From positions 1 to 62,308 of the forward strand of contig UQSX01000012.1 in the NCBI GenBank assembly GCA_900543715.1: a stretch of 62,308 bases of DNA, written 5' to 3'. A program made the position numbers and the translations under genes. The DNA comes from an uncultured Blautia sp. (GTDB lineage Bacteria > Bacillota > Clostridia > Lachnospirales > Lachnospiraceae). The first letter of the stretch is position 1. Each line of letters opens with the position of its first letter. The notes under the pieces are model-generated. The model had not been told where the DNA came from, ran no database searches, and saw nothing but the letters and a program-made list of their open reading frames with translations. This document shows positions 16,119-24,749 of the stretch, in pieces.

Positions 16119-18302
16119 ATGGCAATTATCTGCAAAGACAATGTATTTACATTAAAAACAAAAAATTCTGCATATCAGATGAAGGAAGACAAGGGATTTT
16201 TGTTTCATACCTATTATGGTCCCAGTGTAGGGGACACAGACATGTCCTATTTGGGAAGAACTATTGACAGAGGCTTTTCCGGAAATCCGGAAGGAATTGA
16301 TGACAGAGGATTTTCTCTGGATACTCAGCTTCTGGAATATCCGGGCTATGGAACCGGAGATTACAGAGATTACTGTCTCCGGGTGGTCTATCCTGACGGA
16401 AGCCAGGTGACAAATCTGAAATACATCGGTCATGAGATCCTGGAAGGAAAGTATGCTCTGGAAGGACTTCCGGCCATGTATCAGGGGGAGGAGAAGGCGG
16501 AAACCCTGAAGATCACACTGAGAGATATCCACAGGCATATGGAAGTTATCCTTTACTACGGAGTTTTCGAGAATCTGGACATTATTACCAGAGCCTGCAA
16601 GGTGATCAATAAAGGAAAGGAAAGTGTTCATCTTCGGAGAGCCTACTCTATGTGTCTGGATTTTCACCAGAAAGATATGGATTTTATCCAGTTCTATGGG
16701 CGTCATGCCATGGAGCGTGTAATGGAGAGAAGCCATCTCCATCACGGGGTACAGGGAATCGGCAGCAGAAGAGGTTATTCCAGCCATCAGTATAATCCCT
16801 TTGTAATCCTGGCAAAACAGGATACTACTGAGGACAGCGGCTGGTGCTGGGGATCCTGCTTTGTATATAGCGGAAATTTCCAGGCCGAGGCAGAGGTATC
16901 CCAGGCCAATAATACCCGTCTGACTATGGGTATCCATGATACACAGTTTGATTTCCTGCTGGAAGAGGGAGAGTCCTTTACTGCGCCGGAGGTACTGTTG
17001 TCCTTCTCAGGAGAAGGTCTTGGAAAACTGTCCAGAAATTATCACAAGGCTATTCGTCAGAATATCTGCAGAGGAAAATTCAAAAATGCCAGAAGACCAA
17101 TCCTGATCAATAACTGGGAAGCCACATATTTTGGATTTGATACAGAGAAGCTGCTGGAGATCGCAAGACAGGCCAAAGAAGTAGGCGTTGAGATGCTGGT
17201 CATGGATGACGGCTGGTTTGGAAAGAGAGACGATGACAACAGCGGCCTGGGAGACTGGGTGGTAAATGAAAAGAAGCTGCCGGGCGGACTGAAACGTCTG
17301 GTAGAAGGAGTAAATGAGATCGGCCTGAAATTCGGTATCTGGTTTGAGCCGGAGATGGTATCTGAGGATAGTGATCTTTACAGGGAACATCCGGACTGGG
17401 CGCTGAAAGTTCCGGGACATTCCATTACCAGAGGAAGAAATCAGCTTGTTCTGGATTTTTCCAGAGAAGATGTGAGAGAATATATTTTCAATAAGATGTG
17501 TGAAATCCTGGAAAGCGCCAATATTGAATATGTGAAATGGGATGCCAACCGGCATATGACGGACGTATGGTCTGCAAAGCTGCCTGCAGAGAGACAAGGG
17601 GAAGTATTCCACAGATATATCCTGGGACTGTATGATTTCCTGGAAAAAATCACGCAGAGATTCCCAAATGTACTTTTCGAAGGCTGCAGCGGAGGCGGCG
17701 GAAGATTTGACGCAGGTATGATGTACTATCACCCTCAGATCTGGTGCAGTGATAATACTGACGCTATTGAGCGTCTGCGGATCCAGTACGGAACTTCCTT
17801 TGCCTATCCGGTGTCCACAGTTGGAGCTCATGTGTCTGTATGCCCCAACCACCAGACTGGCAGAAGCGTTTCTATGAAGACCAGAGGTGTGGTTGCTATG
17901 GCGGGAACCTTCGGATATGAGCTGGATATTACAGAGATGAGCCAGGAAGAAAAAGAGATTGTAAAAGAACAGATTGAAGAATTTAAGAAACATTATGACC
18001 TGATCCAGAATGGAGATTACTACAGACTGTCTGACGATGGTACAAAGTCTAACTATGTTGCATGGCAGTTTGTATCTCCGGACCAGAAGGAATCTCTGAT
18101 CAATGCAGTGATCCTCAGAACAAAGGCCAATCCTCCTTTCCAGTTTGTCTATGCAAGAGGACTGAAACCAGAGGCAGTCTATCATGTAGAGGGGACAGAA
18201 TTAAATTTATCAGGAGCAGCTTTGATGAACGGGGGATATCTCCTGCCTATAGCTACAGATGACTATGAGGCTGTACAGATTCATCTGACTGCCTGTGAGT
18301 AA
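16119..18302 (+). CDS. aga: Alpha-galactosidase, GH36
   Basis: A 727-residue GH36 retaining alpha-galactosidase hydrolysing raffinose-family oligosaccharides and melibiose. An N-terminal beta-sandwich is followed by the TIM barrel with MDDGWFGKRDDD, FGIWFEPEMV, the nucleophile Asp475 in KWDANRHMTD and the acid/base Asp545 in CSDNTD. There is no signal peptide, so substrates are imported first. The length is standard for the tetrameric GH36 group. Its partners are the upstream HAD phosphatase and the downstream MFS transporter. Confidence 0.94.
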   Translation: MAIICKDNVFTLKTKNSAYQMKEDKGFLFHTYYGPSVGDTDMSYLGRTIDRGFSGNPEGIDDRGFSLDTQLLEYPGYGTGDYRDYCLRVVYPDGSQVTNLKYIGHEILEGKYALEGLPAMYQGEEKAETLKITLRDIHRHMEVILYYGVFENLDIITRACKVINKGKESVHLRRAYSMCLDFHQKDMDFIQFYGRHAMERVMERSHLHHGVQGIGSRRGYSSHQYNPFVILAKQDTTEDSGWCWGSCFVYSGNFQAEAEVSQANNTRLTMGIHDTQFDFLLEEGESFTAPEVLLSFSGEGLGKLSRNYHKAIRQNICRGKFKNARRPILINNWEATYFGFDTEKLLEIARQAKEVGVEMLVMDDGWFGKRDDDNSGLGDWVVNEKKLPGGLKRLVEGVNEIGLKFGIWFEPEMVSEDSDLYREHPDWALKVPGHSITRGRNQLVLDFSREDVREYIFNKMCEILESANIEYVKWDANRHMTDVWSAKLPAERQGEVFHRYILGLYDFLEKITQRFPNVLFEGCSGGGGRFDAGMMYYHPQIWCSDNTDAIERLRIQYGTSFAYPVSTVGAHVSVCPNHQTGRSVSMKTRGVVAMAGTFGYELDITEMSQEEKEIVKEQIEEFKKHYDLIQNGDYYRLSDDGTKSNYVAWQFVSPDQKESLINAVILRTKANPPFQFVYARGLKPEAVYHVEGTELNLSGAALMNGGYLLPIATDDYEAVQIHLTACE

Positions 18303-18305
18303 GCC

Positions 18306-19502
18306 ATGAGCGGAAAAATGAAAAAGGGAATTTCCAGGGAAGGGCTCCTTCTGGTGGTGGTAGTGCTTTTCTGGTTTGCATTGTACCTTCATATTCCTTA
18401 TCAGACTCCTTTCCTCACCGGAGCAGGAGTGGCCGCAGGATTTACAGGGACCATTGTGGGAGCATATGGGATCACCCAGCTGTTTTTCAGGCTTCCTTTG
18501 GGAGTTCTGGCAGACTATGCGGGAAAGCATAAAATATTTGTTGTACTGGGAGCAGGGCTTGCAGGGCTTGCCTGCGCCGTAAGGATCCTGGTTCCCACAG
18601 GCCCCGGATTTCTGGCGGCAAACCTGATCTCCGGCTGCGCCGCTTCTATGTGGATCGCCTATATGGTGCTTTATTCCAATTATTTTTCCAAAAAGGAGCA
18701 GCAGAAGGCTACCAGCAAGGTGATCATGGCCTGCAACCTGGGAATGTGCCTGGCTTTTGTATTCAGTTCCTGTTTTTATGGGAAAATGGGTATGTCATTT
18801 CTGTGCGGCGCAGGAGTTCTTGCAGGCATTGCAGGAGTCATAGGAGGACTTTTTGTAAAAGAAGATCTGATACCTGTGAATGGAAAAGCCGGGGAACGGC
18901 CTGGAATAGGTACTTATCTTTCTGTATGCGGGAATAAGCGGCTGATCCTTTTTGCCCTGCTGGCGTTGATACAGCAGGGGATCCAGATGGCCACGGCAAT
19001 GTCTTTTACCACCCAGATACTGGAGAACCTGGGAGCTTCAGCGCTGTTCATCGGCTGTGCCTCTATTTTCTATATGATAGCGGCAGTTGCCTCTGCTCAG
19101 TTTGCTTCTACGGATCTCTGCGAGAGAAAGGGGCCGGCATTTTACGTACCTCTGGTCTTTTTCCTTACAGCGATTTACTGTATTCTGGTGCCAGCTTCAG
19201 GAAATATCTATGTGATTTTTGTACTGCAGGCTTTTCCGGGAATGTCCACAGGAATCCTTCTCTCCTATCTTACCTCTGAGTCTATGAAGGAGGTGCCAAG
19301 AGAAAAGAGTTCCACGGCTATGGGATTTTTCCAGGCTGTCTATGCGGTGGGGATGACCCTCTTTCCCTGGGCTGTGGGTGTGCTTACAGAAAACTTTGAT
19401 ATAAAGATGGGATATAACTTCCTGGCCTCGGCTGCCTTCGTGGGAACTGTGGTTTCCATGATCTATTACAGGAAGGCCAATGAGAAAAAATCCTTCACAT
19501 AA
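18306..19502 (+). CDS. MFS transporter
   Basis: A 398-residue major facilitator with about 12 hydrophobic segments. The loop 2-3 motif reads FRLPLGVLADYAGKHK, close to the GxLaDrxGrkk signature. It starts three bases after the alpha-galactosidase stop, so the two are translationally coupled. Substrate is not evident; the operon suggests galactosides or a sugar product, but an export role cannot be excluded. Confidence 0.82.
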   Translation: MSGKMKKGISREGLLLVVVVLFWFALYLHIPYQTPFLTGAGVAAGFTGTIVGAYGITQLFFRLPLGVLADYAGKHKIFVVLGAGLAGLACAVRILVPTGPGFLAANLISGCAASMWIAYMVLYSNYFSKKEQQKATSKVIMACNLGMCLAFVFSSCFYGKMGMSFLCGAGVLAGIAGVIGGLFVKEDLIPVNGKAGERPGIGTYLSVCGNKRLILFALLALIQQGIQMATAMSFTTQILENLGASALFIGCASIFYMIAAVASAQFASTDLCERKGPAFYVPLVFFLTAIYCILVPASGNIYVIFVLQAFPGMSTGILLSYLTSESMKEVPREKSSTAMGFFQAVYAVGMTLFPWAVGVLTENFDIKMGYNFLASAAFVGTVVSMIYYRKANEKKSFT

Positions 19503-19530
19503 TTCTACGAAAAAATGTAAGGATTCTCTG

Positions 19531-19559
19531 TTGCAGTTAAAAGAATGTAAGATTATAAT
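19531..19559 (+). promoter_or_regulatory. Sigma-A promoter of the second HAD gene
   Basis: TTGCAG (19531-19536), a 17-base spacer and TATAAT (19554-19559). It is placed 40 bases before the GTG start of the next gene, so that gene can be transcribed independently of the galactosidase operon. Confidence 0.7.
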
Positions 19560-19598
19560 AAAGAATATAATTTGAACGATGCAACAGGGGGATTAAAA

Positions 19599-20450
19599 GT
19601 GAAAGAGGATGTTAAAGAATTCAGAAAAACAAGAGAATTTTTAATCTGTATTGATTCAGACGGCTGTGTAATGAACACTATGGACGTGAAGCATATGCGG
19701 TGTTTCGGCCCCTGTCTGGTATATGAATGGGATCTGGGAGAGTACAGAGATGAGATCATCCGTCTCTGGAGAAAGGTAAATCTTTTAAGTGTTTCAAGGG
19801 GCGTGAACCGCTTCCAGGGTCTGGCAAAGGTACTGAAAAGTATCCATGAAAATTATACAGAGGTGGAAGGTCTGGAGGAGTATCTGCGATGGACGGAATC
19901 TGCCCAGGAACTGTCGGATAAAAGTCTGGAAGAGGCCTACGCAAAGACGGAAAATATCTGTATGAAGAAGGCTCTGGATTGGTCAAGACTGGTAAATCAG
20001 TCTATGGCTATGGTATCAGATACCAAGAAGCCTCCGTTTGAGGGAACAGAAGATGCTCTGAGGCTGGCCAGGGAATATGCGGATATCGTGATCCTCACGG
20101 CGGCAAACCGTCAGGAGATCAATAAGGAGTGGGAAGTCTTTGAACTGGCCCAGTATACAGATCTGCTCATGTCCCAGGAAACGGGGAGAAAAGAGGAATG
20201 TCTGAAGACGCTTCTTGAAAAAGGCTATGAAAAAGATCATGTGCTGATGGTGGGAGATGCACCGGCAGACCTGGCTGCAGCACAGGGAGCGGGAGTTCTT
20301 TTCTATCCAATACTGGCCTACCAGGAAAGAGAAAGCTGGGAGAAATTTTCAAAGGCCCTGGAATGTTTTACCGAAGGAAGATATGCGGGAGCGTATCAGG
20401 AAGAAAGGATTAAAGAGTTTCAGGAAAATCTACATATTGAGGGTAAATAA
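19599..20450 (+). CDS. HAD family hydrolase
   Basis: A 283-residue HAD-superfamily protein with motif I CIDSDGCVMNTMD (Asp nucleophile followed by SDG), motif II ILTAAN and motif IV MVGDAPADLAAAQ. The cap inserted after motif I is all-helical. The GTG at 19599 has AGGGGG seven bases upstream; the TTG at 19572 is a weaker choice. It is not the same subfamily as the HAD gene at 15299, and the substrate is unknown. A perfect 17-bp terminator follows. Confidence 0.8.
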   Translation: MKEDVKEFRKTREFLICIDSDGCVMNTMDVKHMRCFGPCLVYEWDLGEYRDEIIRLWRKVNLLSVSRGVNRFQGLAKVLKSIHENYTEVEGLEEYLRWTESAQELSDKSLEEAYAKTENICMKKALDWSRLVNQSMAMVSDTKKPPFEGTEDALRLAREYADIVILTAANRQEINKEWEVFELAQYTDLLMSQETGRKEECLKTLLEKGYEKDHVLMVGDAPADLAAAQGAGVLFYPILAYQERESWEKFSKALECFTEGRYAGAYQEERIKEFQENLHIEGK

Positions 20451-20457
20451 AAATGAT

Positions 20458-20502
20458 AAAAGACAGAAGCACAGAGAGAAGATCCCTGTGCTTCTGTCTT
20501 TT
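20458..20502. terminator. Perfect 17-bp bidirectional terminator
   Basis: The arms 20458-20474 and 20486-20502 are fully complementary with an 11-base loop. The A-rich left end and T-rich right end make it effective in both directions. It ends the HAD gene on the plus strand and could end the candidate RNA on the minus strand. Confidence 0.9.
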
Positions 20503-20655
20503 ACTGCCAGGCCAGAGGCTTCTGCCACTCGAATTCCAATTTTCTCTTTCTCGGCTGTAGTATTCCGGCTGATTCTACCGCCCATATCCCGGGCCGCAGT
20601 GGCAGCCTGGAGAGTACCACTGATTTTCCGATTCTTGAATCCCAGGCGGTAGTTT
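20458..20655 (-). ncRNA. Candidate structured RNA with pseudoknot
   Basis: On the minus strand this gene-free stretch can form two long-range helices that interlock. CTACCGCC (plus 20645-20652) pairs with GGCGGTAG (plus 20575-20582), 8 bp. CTGCCACT (plus 20598-20605) pairs with AGTGGCAG (plus 20522-20529), 8 bp, extended by GGC/GCC and CCAG/CTGG with small bulges. The order A-B-A'-B' is a pseudoknot. The perfect 17-bp terminator 20458-20502 follows in the same direction, giving an RNA near 200 nt. There is no start codon or ribosome site for a protein. Its class is unknown to me; the clostridial raiA motif is one guess to test. Confidence 0.5.
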
Positions 20656-20806
20656 ATCTGAGTTTATCTGGAGATAACAGGGAACCTGCCTATTTCAAAA
20701 TAGACTCTTTTAAATAATAGAAGTATAAATTCCCCTGTTTTACAGATACTACATTTATCGGTAGAAAAAGGATAAACGTCAGAGTATATAATGGAGGAAT
20801 TTTCAA

Positions 20807-21349
20807 ATGAAAGCAACGGGAATTGTGCGAAGAATTGACGACCTGGGAAGGGTAGTGATTCCCAAGGAGATCAGAAGGACACTGAGGATAAGAGAAAGCG
20901 ACCCCCTTGAGATTTTTACGGACAGAGAAGGGGAGATCATTCTGAAGAAATATTCTCCTATCGGAGAGCTGGGAACCTTTTCCAGAGAATATGCCGAGGC
21001 TCTGGCTCAGGCGGCTGGTTGTCTGGTGTGCATTACAGACAGAGATCAGGTCATTGGTGCGGCGGGAAGCGGATCAAAAGAGTATATGGAAAAAAGGATC
21101 AACCGGGATCTGGAAGATATGATTTCCGACAGAAAAAACGTGCGCATCACAGAAGGAAATTATGTGCGGATACTAGAAGAAGATAAAAGCGAATATGGCT
21201 CGCAGGTAATCTATACCATTACCTGTGCCGGAGATGCGGTGGGAGCTGTAGTGATTCTTGGAAAACCGGAAGACAGAAAATTTTCCGAAACTGAGGAAAA
21301 GCTGGCCCAGGTGGCAGCAGGGTTTCTCGGGAGGCAGATGGAACAATAA
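20807..21349 (+). CDS. spoVT: Stage V sporulation protein T (AbrB/GAF regulator)
   Basis: A 180-residue protein with the N-terminal AbrB swapped-hairpin domain (MKATGIVRRIDDLGRVVIPKEIRRTLRI) and a C-terminal GAF-like domain. This full-length two-domain form is SpoVT, a forespore-acting regulator of sigma-G genes and of spore coat and germination properties. The ribosome site is GGAGG, eight bases before the ATG. A hairpin closes the gene. Confidence 0.9.
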   Translation: MKATGIVRRIDDLGRVVIPKEIRRTLRIRESDPLEIFTDREGEIILKKYSPIGELGTFSREYAEALAQAAGCLVCITDRDQVIGAAGSGSKEYMEKRINRDLEDMISDRKNVRITEGNYVRILEEDKSEYGSQVIYTITCAGDAVGAVVILGKPEDRKFSETEEKLAQVAAGFLGRQMEQ

Positions 21350-21355
21350 AGAAGG

Positions 21356-21389
21356 CCCCTGTTGACTGCTTTATAAAAGTCGACAGGGG
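21356..21389 (+). terminator. Hairpin after spoVT
   Basis: A 12-bp stem with one G-U (21356-21367 with 21378-21389) lies seven bases past the stop. The T-tract after it is poor. The AGGGG of the right arm could double as a ribosome site for the small frame at 21397. Confidence 0.5.
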
Positions 21390-21396
21390 ATGTTCT

Positions 21397-21507
21397 ATGT
21401 GGGGCAAAGATGAAATACAATTGTTATTTGCAATGGGAATTATGAATACATCTTTTGCCAGAAGGACGGTTAAAAATATGGGAAACAACATATTCAACCG
21501 TGAATAG
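21397..21507 (+). CDS. Possible small protein of 36 residues
   Basis: The frame begins MWGKDEIQLLFAMGIMN and ends NNIFNRE. AGGGG stands seven bases before the ATG. It has a short amphipathic helix-like centre and a basic second half. Size alone makes chance occurrence possible; it is listed because the gap 21350-21602 otherwise has no gene and the stop lies exactly at the edge of the 19-bp inverted repeat. Confidence 0.25.
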   Translation: MWGKDEIQLLFAMGIMNTSFARRTVKNMGNNIFNRE

Positions 21508-21562
21508 ACCGCCCGACAGAGAATCAGGACTATAGAATCAGGGTTCTCTGTCGGGCGGTCTA
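21505..21562. terminator. Perfect 19-bp inverted repeat
   Basis: The arms 21505-21523 and 21544-21562 are fully complementary and GC-rich, with a 20-base loop. It lies between spoVT and the convergent pncB, about 40 bases past the pncB stop. A bidirectional terminator is the simplest reading, although neither side has a proper T run. Confidence 0.55.
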
Positions 21563-21602
21563 TTGATGTTAATGAAGAATTATCCAAGCAAGGACGCAGA
21601 AA

Positions 21603-23066
21603 CTACTTTATGGAAGCCTGTCCCATCTGCTCCAGAAGATCCGTCTTGATTTTGAACAGCCTGTCGGAGAGATCTACATAAACTTCCTGGGGATTTACCA
21701 GACGTCTGGTCTCATCCCAGAGTGTATTCATTTCCTTCTGGCAGATTTCACGGATTTCCATTACAGAAGGAGAGGTGTAGACACACCGTCCTTTCAGGAA
21801 AACAGGAACCAGAAGCTCCCTTAAAGTATAGGTGCCCCCATAGATCTTAGTTTTTTTCCAGGTGGCCATAGGGTCAAAGATGATCATGTCTTTGCTGGTA
21901 TCAAAGGTCTCATCTGCCAGGCAGATAAGGTCCGCTCGGATTTTTCCGGTGCCTTTATCGTAGATACGCTGGATGGTCTTGTTTCCAGGATTGGTAACTT
22001 TCTCGATATTTTCTGAAAGTTTGATCTTTGGGGTGAATTCCTCTTCATTTTTGTTCTTTATGGCAGCCAGCTTGTATACGCCTCCGAATGCAGGGTTGCC
22101 ATTGGAGGTAATAAGATTGGTGCCTACGCCCCAGGAGTTGATCTTCGCGCCCTGGGCCTTCAGACTGTCGATCAGATATTCGTCCAGATCACTGGAAGCG
22201 GATATAACAGCGTCTTCAAATCCTGCAGCAGCCAGCATACTGTAAGCTTTTTTAGAGAGATAAGCCAGATCCCCGCTGTCAATACGGATTCCGTAACCCT
22301 TTGAAAGAGTACCTTCTTCCCGCATTTCCTGGAAAACCCGGATAGCATTGGGAACGCCGGAATTCAATACGTCATAGGTATCTACCAGCAGAATACAGGA
22401 GTCTGGATAAAGCTGTGAATAGGTCTTGAAAGCTGTATATTCATCAGGAAAACTCATGATCCAGCTGTGGGCATGGGTGCCTTTTACAGGAACATCAAAC
22501 ATTTGGCCTGTGAGAACATTGGAGGTTCCGATGCAGCCGCCGATCATAGCCGCTCTGGCTCCGTAAATTCCTGCATCAGGTCCCTGGGCCCGGCGAAGGC
22601 CGAACTCCATAACGCCGTCACCCTTTGCCGCATATACCACGCGGGAAGCCTTGGTGGCAATCAGGCTCTGATGATTCAGCATATTGAGGATCGCAGTTTC
22701 TACAAGCTGTGCTTCCATAACAGGTGCTATGACTTTCAGCAGAGGCTCTCTGGGAAATACAACCGTTCCCTCCGGGATAGCATAGATATCCCCTGTGAAG
22801 TGGAATCCTCTTAAATATTCCAGAAAATCATTGTCGAAAATATTCAGGGAACGGAGATAGTCAATGTCGTCAGGAGCAAAGTGCAGGTCCCGGATATATT
22901 CAATGATCTGATCCAGACCGGCTGCGATGGCATATCCTCCGTCACAGGGATTCTTTCTGTAAAATGCATCGAAGACCACGATCTGATCTGTGGGATTTTT
23001 AAAATATCCCTGCATCATGGTCAATTCATATAAATCTGTCAATAACGTTAAATTTAAGGCTCTCAT
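21603..23066 (-). CDS. pncB: Nicotinate phosphoribosyltransferase
   Basis: A 487-residue enzyme making nicotinate mononucleotide from nicotinate and PRPP for NAD salvage. Recognisable blocks are the start NLTLLTDLYELTMMQGYF, the His-containing GTHAHSWIMSF, DSGDLAYLSKKA, and SWGVGTNLITS. AAGGAG lies eight bases before ATG 23066; an upstream in-frame start at 23237 would add about 57 unrelated residues and lacks a site. It is monocistronic. Confidence 0.93.
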   Translation of the reverse strand: MRALNLTLLTDLYELTMMQGYFKNPTDQIVVFDAFYRKNPCDGGYAIAAGLDQIIEYIRDLHFAPDDIDYLRSLNIFDNDFLEYLRGFHFTGDIYAIPEGTVVFPREPLLKVIAPVMEAQLVETAILNMLNHQSLIATKASRVVYAAKGDGVMEFGLRRAQGPDAGIYGARAAMIGGCIGTSNVLTGQMFDVPVKGTHAHSWIMSFPDEYTAFKTYSQLYPDSCILLVDTYDVLNSGVPNAIRVFQEMREEGTLSKGYGIRIDSGDLAYLSKKAYSMLAAAGFEDAVISASSDLDEYLIDSLKAQGAKINSWGVGTNLITSNGNPAFGGVYKLAAIKNKNEEEFTPKIKLSENIEKVTNPGNKTIQRIYDKGTGKIRADLICLADETFDTSKDMIIFDPMATWKKTKIYGGTYTLRELLVPVFLKGRCVYTSPSVMEIREICQKEMNTLWDETRRLVNPQEVYVDLSDRLFKIKTDLLEQMGQASIK

Positions 23067-23152
23067 AAGTAGCGCTCCTTTTAATTCATGGGCCTTGCCC
23101 CGGGTATTTTCTGACATTATAGCACTTTGGCTTAAAAAAAGGAAGTTTTCTT

Positions 23153-23701
23153 CTATAAATTGTGATATTCTTCCAAAGTCAGTCCTGTCATGGAAAGATA
23201 CAGAGCCAGAGGCTCTCCCACATAGCGTATATGCCATGGCTCCCAGGGAAAACCGGTAATATTTTCTTTGCTTTTAGGATAGCGGATGACAAAGCCGTAA
23301 AGGGGTGCATGCTTTTCCAGCCAGCGGCCCTCGGGTGTATCTGCAAAGTCTTCCGAAAGCTCCAGATTCACTTCCGGGCAGGAGAGGTCAAGAGCAAAGC
23401 CGGTTTGATGCTCGCTGGCTCCCGGAGGAGCTACAGCCGGGCTTTTTCGCCTCAGAGCGTCAAGGTACAGCTCTTCCTGCCGCTTATAGGAGCGGTAGCC
23501 GGAAATTCCTACGATCCCCTTTTTGTCCAGAGCGGCCTGAGTAAAGAGCTGAGCCGCAGCTTTGGCAGCTTTTGTTCTGAGAAATCGTTTTTCAGAGCCT
23601 GGAGGAGCGCAGAAGGGAATCCCCGCCTCTACGAGATCATCAGGTATGTAGTCGGGAGGAAGGAGATGAGCTTTATTTACAAGAACAGGATAATAGGACA
23701 T
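23153..23701 (-). CDS. M15 family D-Ala-D-Ala carboxypeptidase-like protein
   Basis: A 182-residue VanY-type zinc peptidase domain. Signature blocks are ISGYRSYKRQEELY, the zinc pair in SEHQTGFALDLS (HxxxxxxD) and the third ligand region PWEPWHIRYVG. Such enzymes trim the terminal D-alanine of peptidoglycan stems. The ATG at 23701 has AAGGCGG upstream. No signal peptide or anchor is visible, which is odd for a wall enzyme. It may act on cytoplasmic precursors like VanX-type dipeptidases. Confidence 0.85.
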   Translation of the reverse strand: MSYYPVLVNKAHLLPPDYIPDDLVEAGIPFCAPPGSEKRFLRTKAAKAAAQLFTQAALDKKGIVGISGYRSYKRQEELYLDALRRKSPAVAPPGASEHQTGFALDLSCPEVNLELSEDFADTPEGRWLEKHAPLYGFVIRYPKSKENITGFPWEPWHIRYVGEPLALYLSMTGLTLEEYHNL

Positions 23702-23832
23702 AGTACACCGCCTTTTTTTGAAACTATATGAAAACAATTTTATCGGGATATATTTTATGCGGATACAAATAAAAAAATACCTGTGAGCCAGAATCAGGGC
23801 TAGAAAAAAATTTAAAAAAATGAAAAAAGTGC

Positions 23833-23861
23833 TTGCATTTTGAAAAGAGATGCTATATAAT
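23833..23861 (+). promoter_or_regulatory. Promoter of tRNA-Gln
   Basis: TTGCAT (23833-23838), a 17-base spacer and TATAAT (23856-23861). The expected start of transcription is about 25 bases before the tRNA. Confidence 0.8.
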
Positions 23862-23892
23862 AGCTATTGTTGTGAGACAACATTGAAGATAA

Positions 23893-23964
23893 TGGGCTAT
23901 CGCCAAATGGTAAGGCAACGGACTCTGACTCCGTCATTTCAAGGTTCGAATCCTTGTAGCCCAG
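23893..23964 (+). tRNA. tRNA-Gln (anticodon CUG)
   Basis: A complete cloverleaf of 72 bases. The acceptor stem TGGGCTA/TAGCCCA is perfect with discriminator G, the D-loop has GGTAAGGC, the anticodon loop is CTCTGAC with CTG as anticodon, and the T-arm carries GGTTCGAATCC. CCA is not encoded. It is a lone tRNA with its own promoter and a terminator six bases downstream. CUG is the less usual of the two Gln isoacceptors. Confidence 0.95.
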
Positions 23965-23969
23965 CTACG

Positions 23970-23997
23970 AATATCCCAGACAAGCGTCTGGGATATT
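23970..23997 (+). terminator. Terminator of tRNA-Gln
   Basis: A perfect 12-bp stem (23970-23981 with 23986-23997), a tetraloop AAGC, and a TTTTC tail. Confidence 0.88.
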
Positions 23998-24030
23998 TTC
24001 GTATATAAAGATTTGGGAGAAGGATGTGCT

Positions 24031-24738
24031 ATGGGATTTTCTTTTGACAGCAGGGTCCGGTACAGTGAAACCGGAGAAGACCGAAAACTGACATTAAATG
24101 GAATATTGAATTATTTTCAGGACTGCTGTACTTTTCATTCGGAGAGTGTGGGGGTTGGAATGGATTATCTGGCAAAAAAAGGCCAGGTCTGGGTGCTGTC
24201 GTCCTGGCAGATCGTTGTAAAGAGATATCCTCTTTTGTTTGAAAAGATCAGGATCTCTACCTGGCCCTATGCTTTTAAAAGATTTCTGGGAAACCGGAAT
24301 TTTACCATGGAAGATGAAAAGGGTGAACTGATCGCCTATGCAAACAGTCTCTGGACATTTCTGGATGTTTCTTCCGGAAAACCGGTGAATCCAGATGAAA
24401 AGCAGTTACAGGCCTATAAGCTGGAAGAAAAACTGGACATGGATTATTCCTCCAGGAAGATCGCAATTCCAGAGGACATGAAGGAATATCCCTCTTTTCA
24501 GGTAAGGCCCCATCATCTGGACACCAATCATCACGTGAATAATGGACAGTATGTGCTCATGGCCCAGGAATATCTTCCGGAAGATTTTACAGTGGGACAG
24601 ATGCGGGCAGAATATAAGAAACAGGCAGTTTTAAATGACGTGATCCTGCCAAAGGTAAAGGAAGAGGGAGATATCTATACAGTGGTGCTGGAAAGCCCTG
24701 AAAAGGAAGTCTATGCAGTGGTGGAGCTGCAAAAATAA
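24031..24738 (+). CDS. Acyl-ACP thioesterase
   Basis: A 235-residue double hot-dog thioesterase of the FatA/FatB type that releases fatty acids from acyl carrier protein. The first hot-dog starts with the strand FDSRVRYSETGEDRKLTL, and the second carries the catalytic region VRPHHLDTNHHVNNGQYV (Asp-x-Asn-x-His). ATG 24031 follows AAGGA. It is first in a short co-directional group with cvfB (11 bases apart). Confidence 0.88.
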   Translation: MGFSFDSRVRYSETGEDRKLTLNGILNYFQDCCTFHSESVGVGMDYLAKKGQVWVLSSWQIVVKRYPLLFEKIRISTWPYAFKRFLGNRNFTMEDEKGELIAYANSLWTFLDVSSGKPVNPDEKQLQAYKLEEKLDMDYSSRKIAIPEDMKEYPSFQVRPHHLDTNHHVNNGQYVLMAQEYLPEDFTVGQMRAEYKKQAVLNDVILPKVKEEGDIYTVVLESPEKEVYAVVELQK

Positions 24739-24749
24739 AAGGAGAAAAT

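Noticed and set aside
20257..20652. Plus-strand open frame of 131 codons crossing the end of the HAD gene
   Set aside because: It overlaps the HAD gene and its terminator and has no ribosome site or known motif. The part beyond the HAD gene is better explained as the candidate structured RNA.
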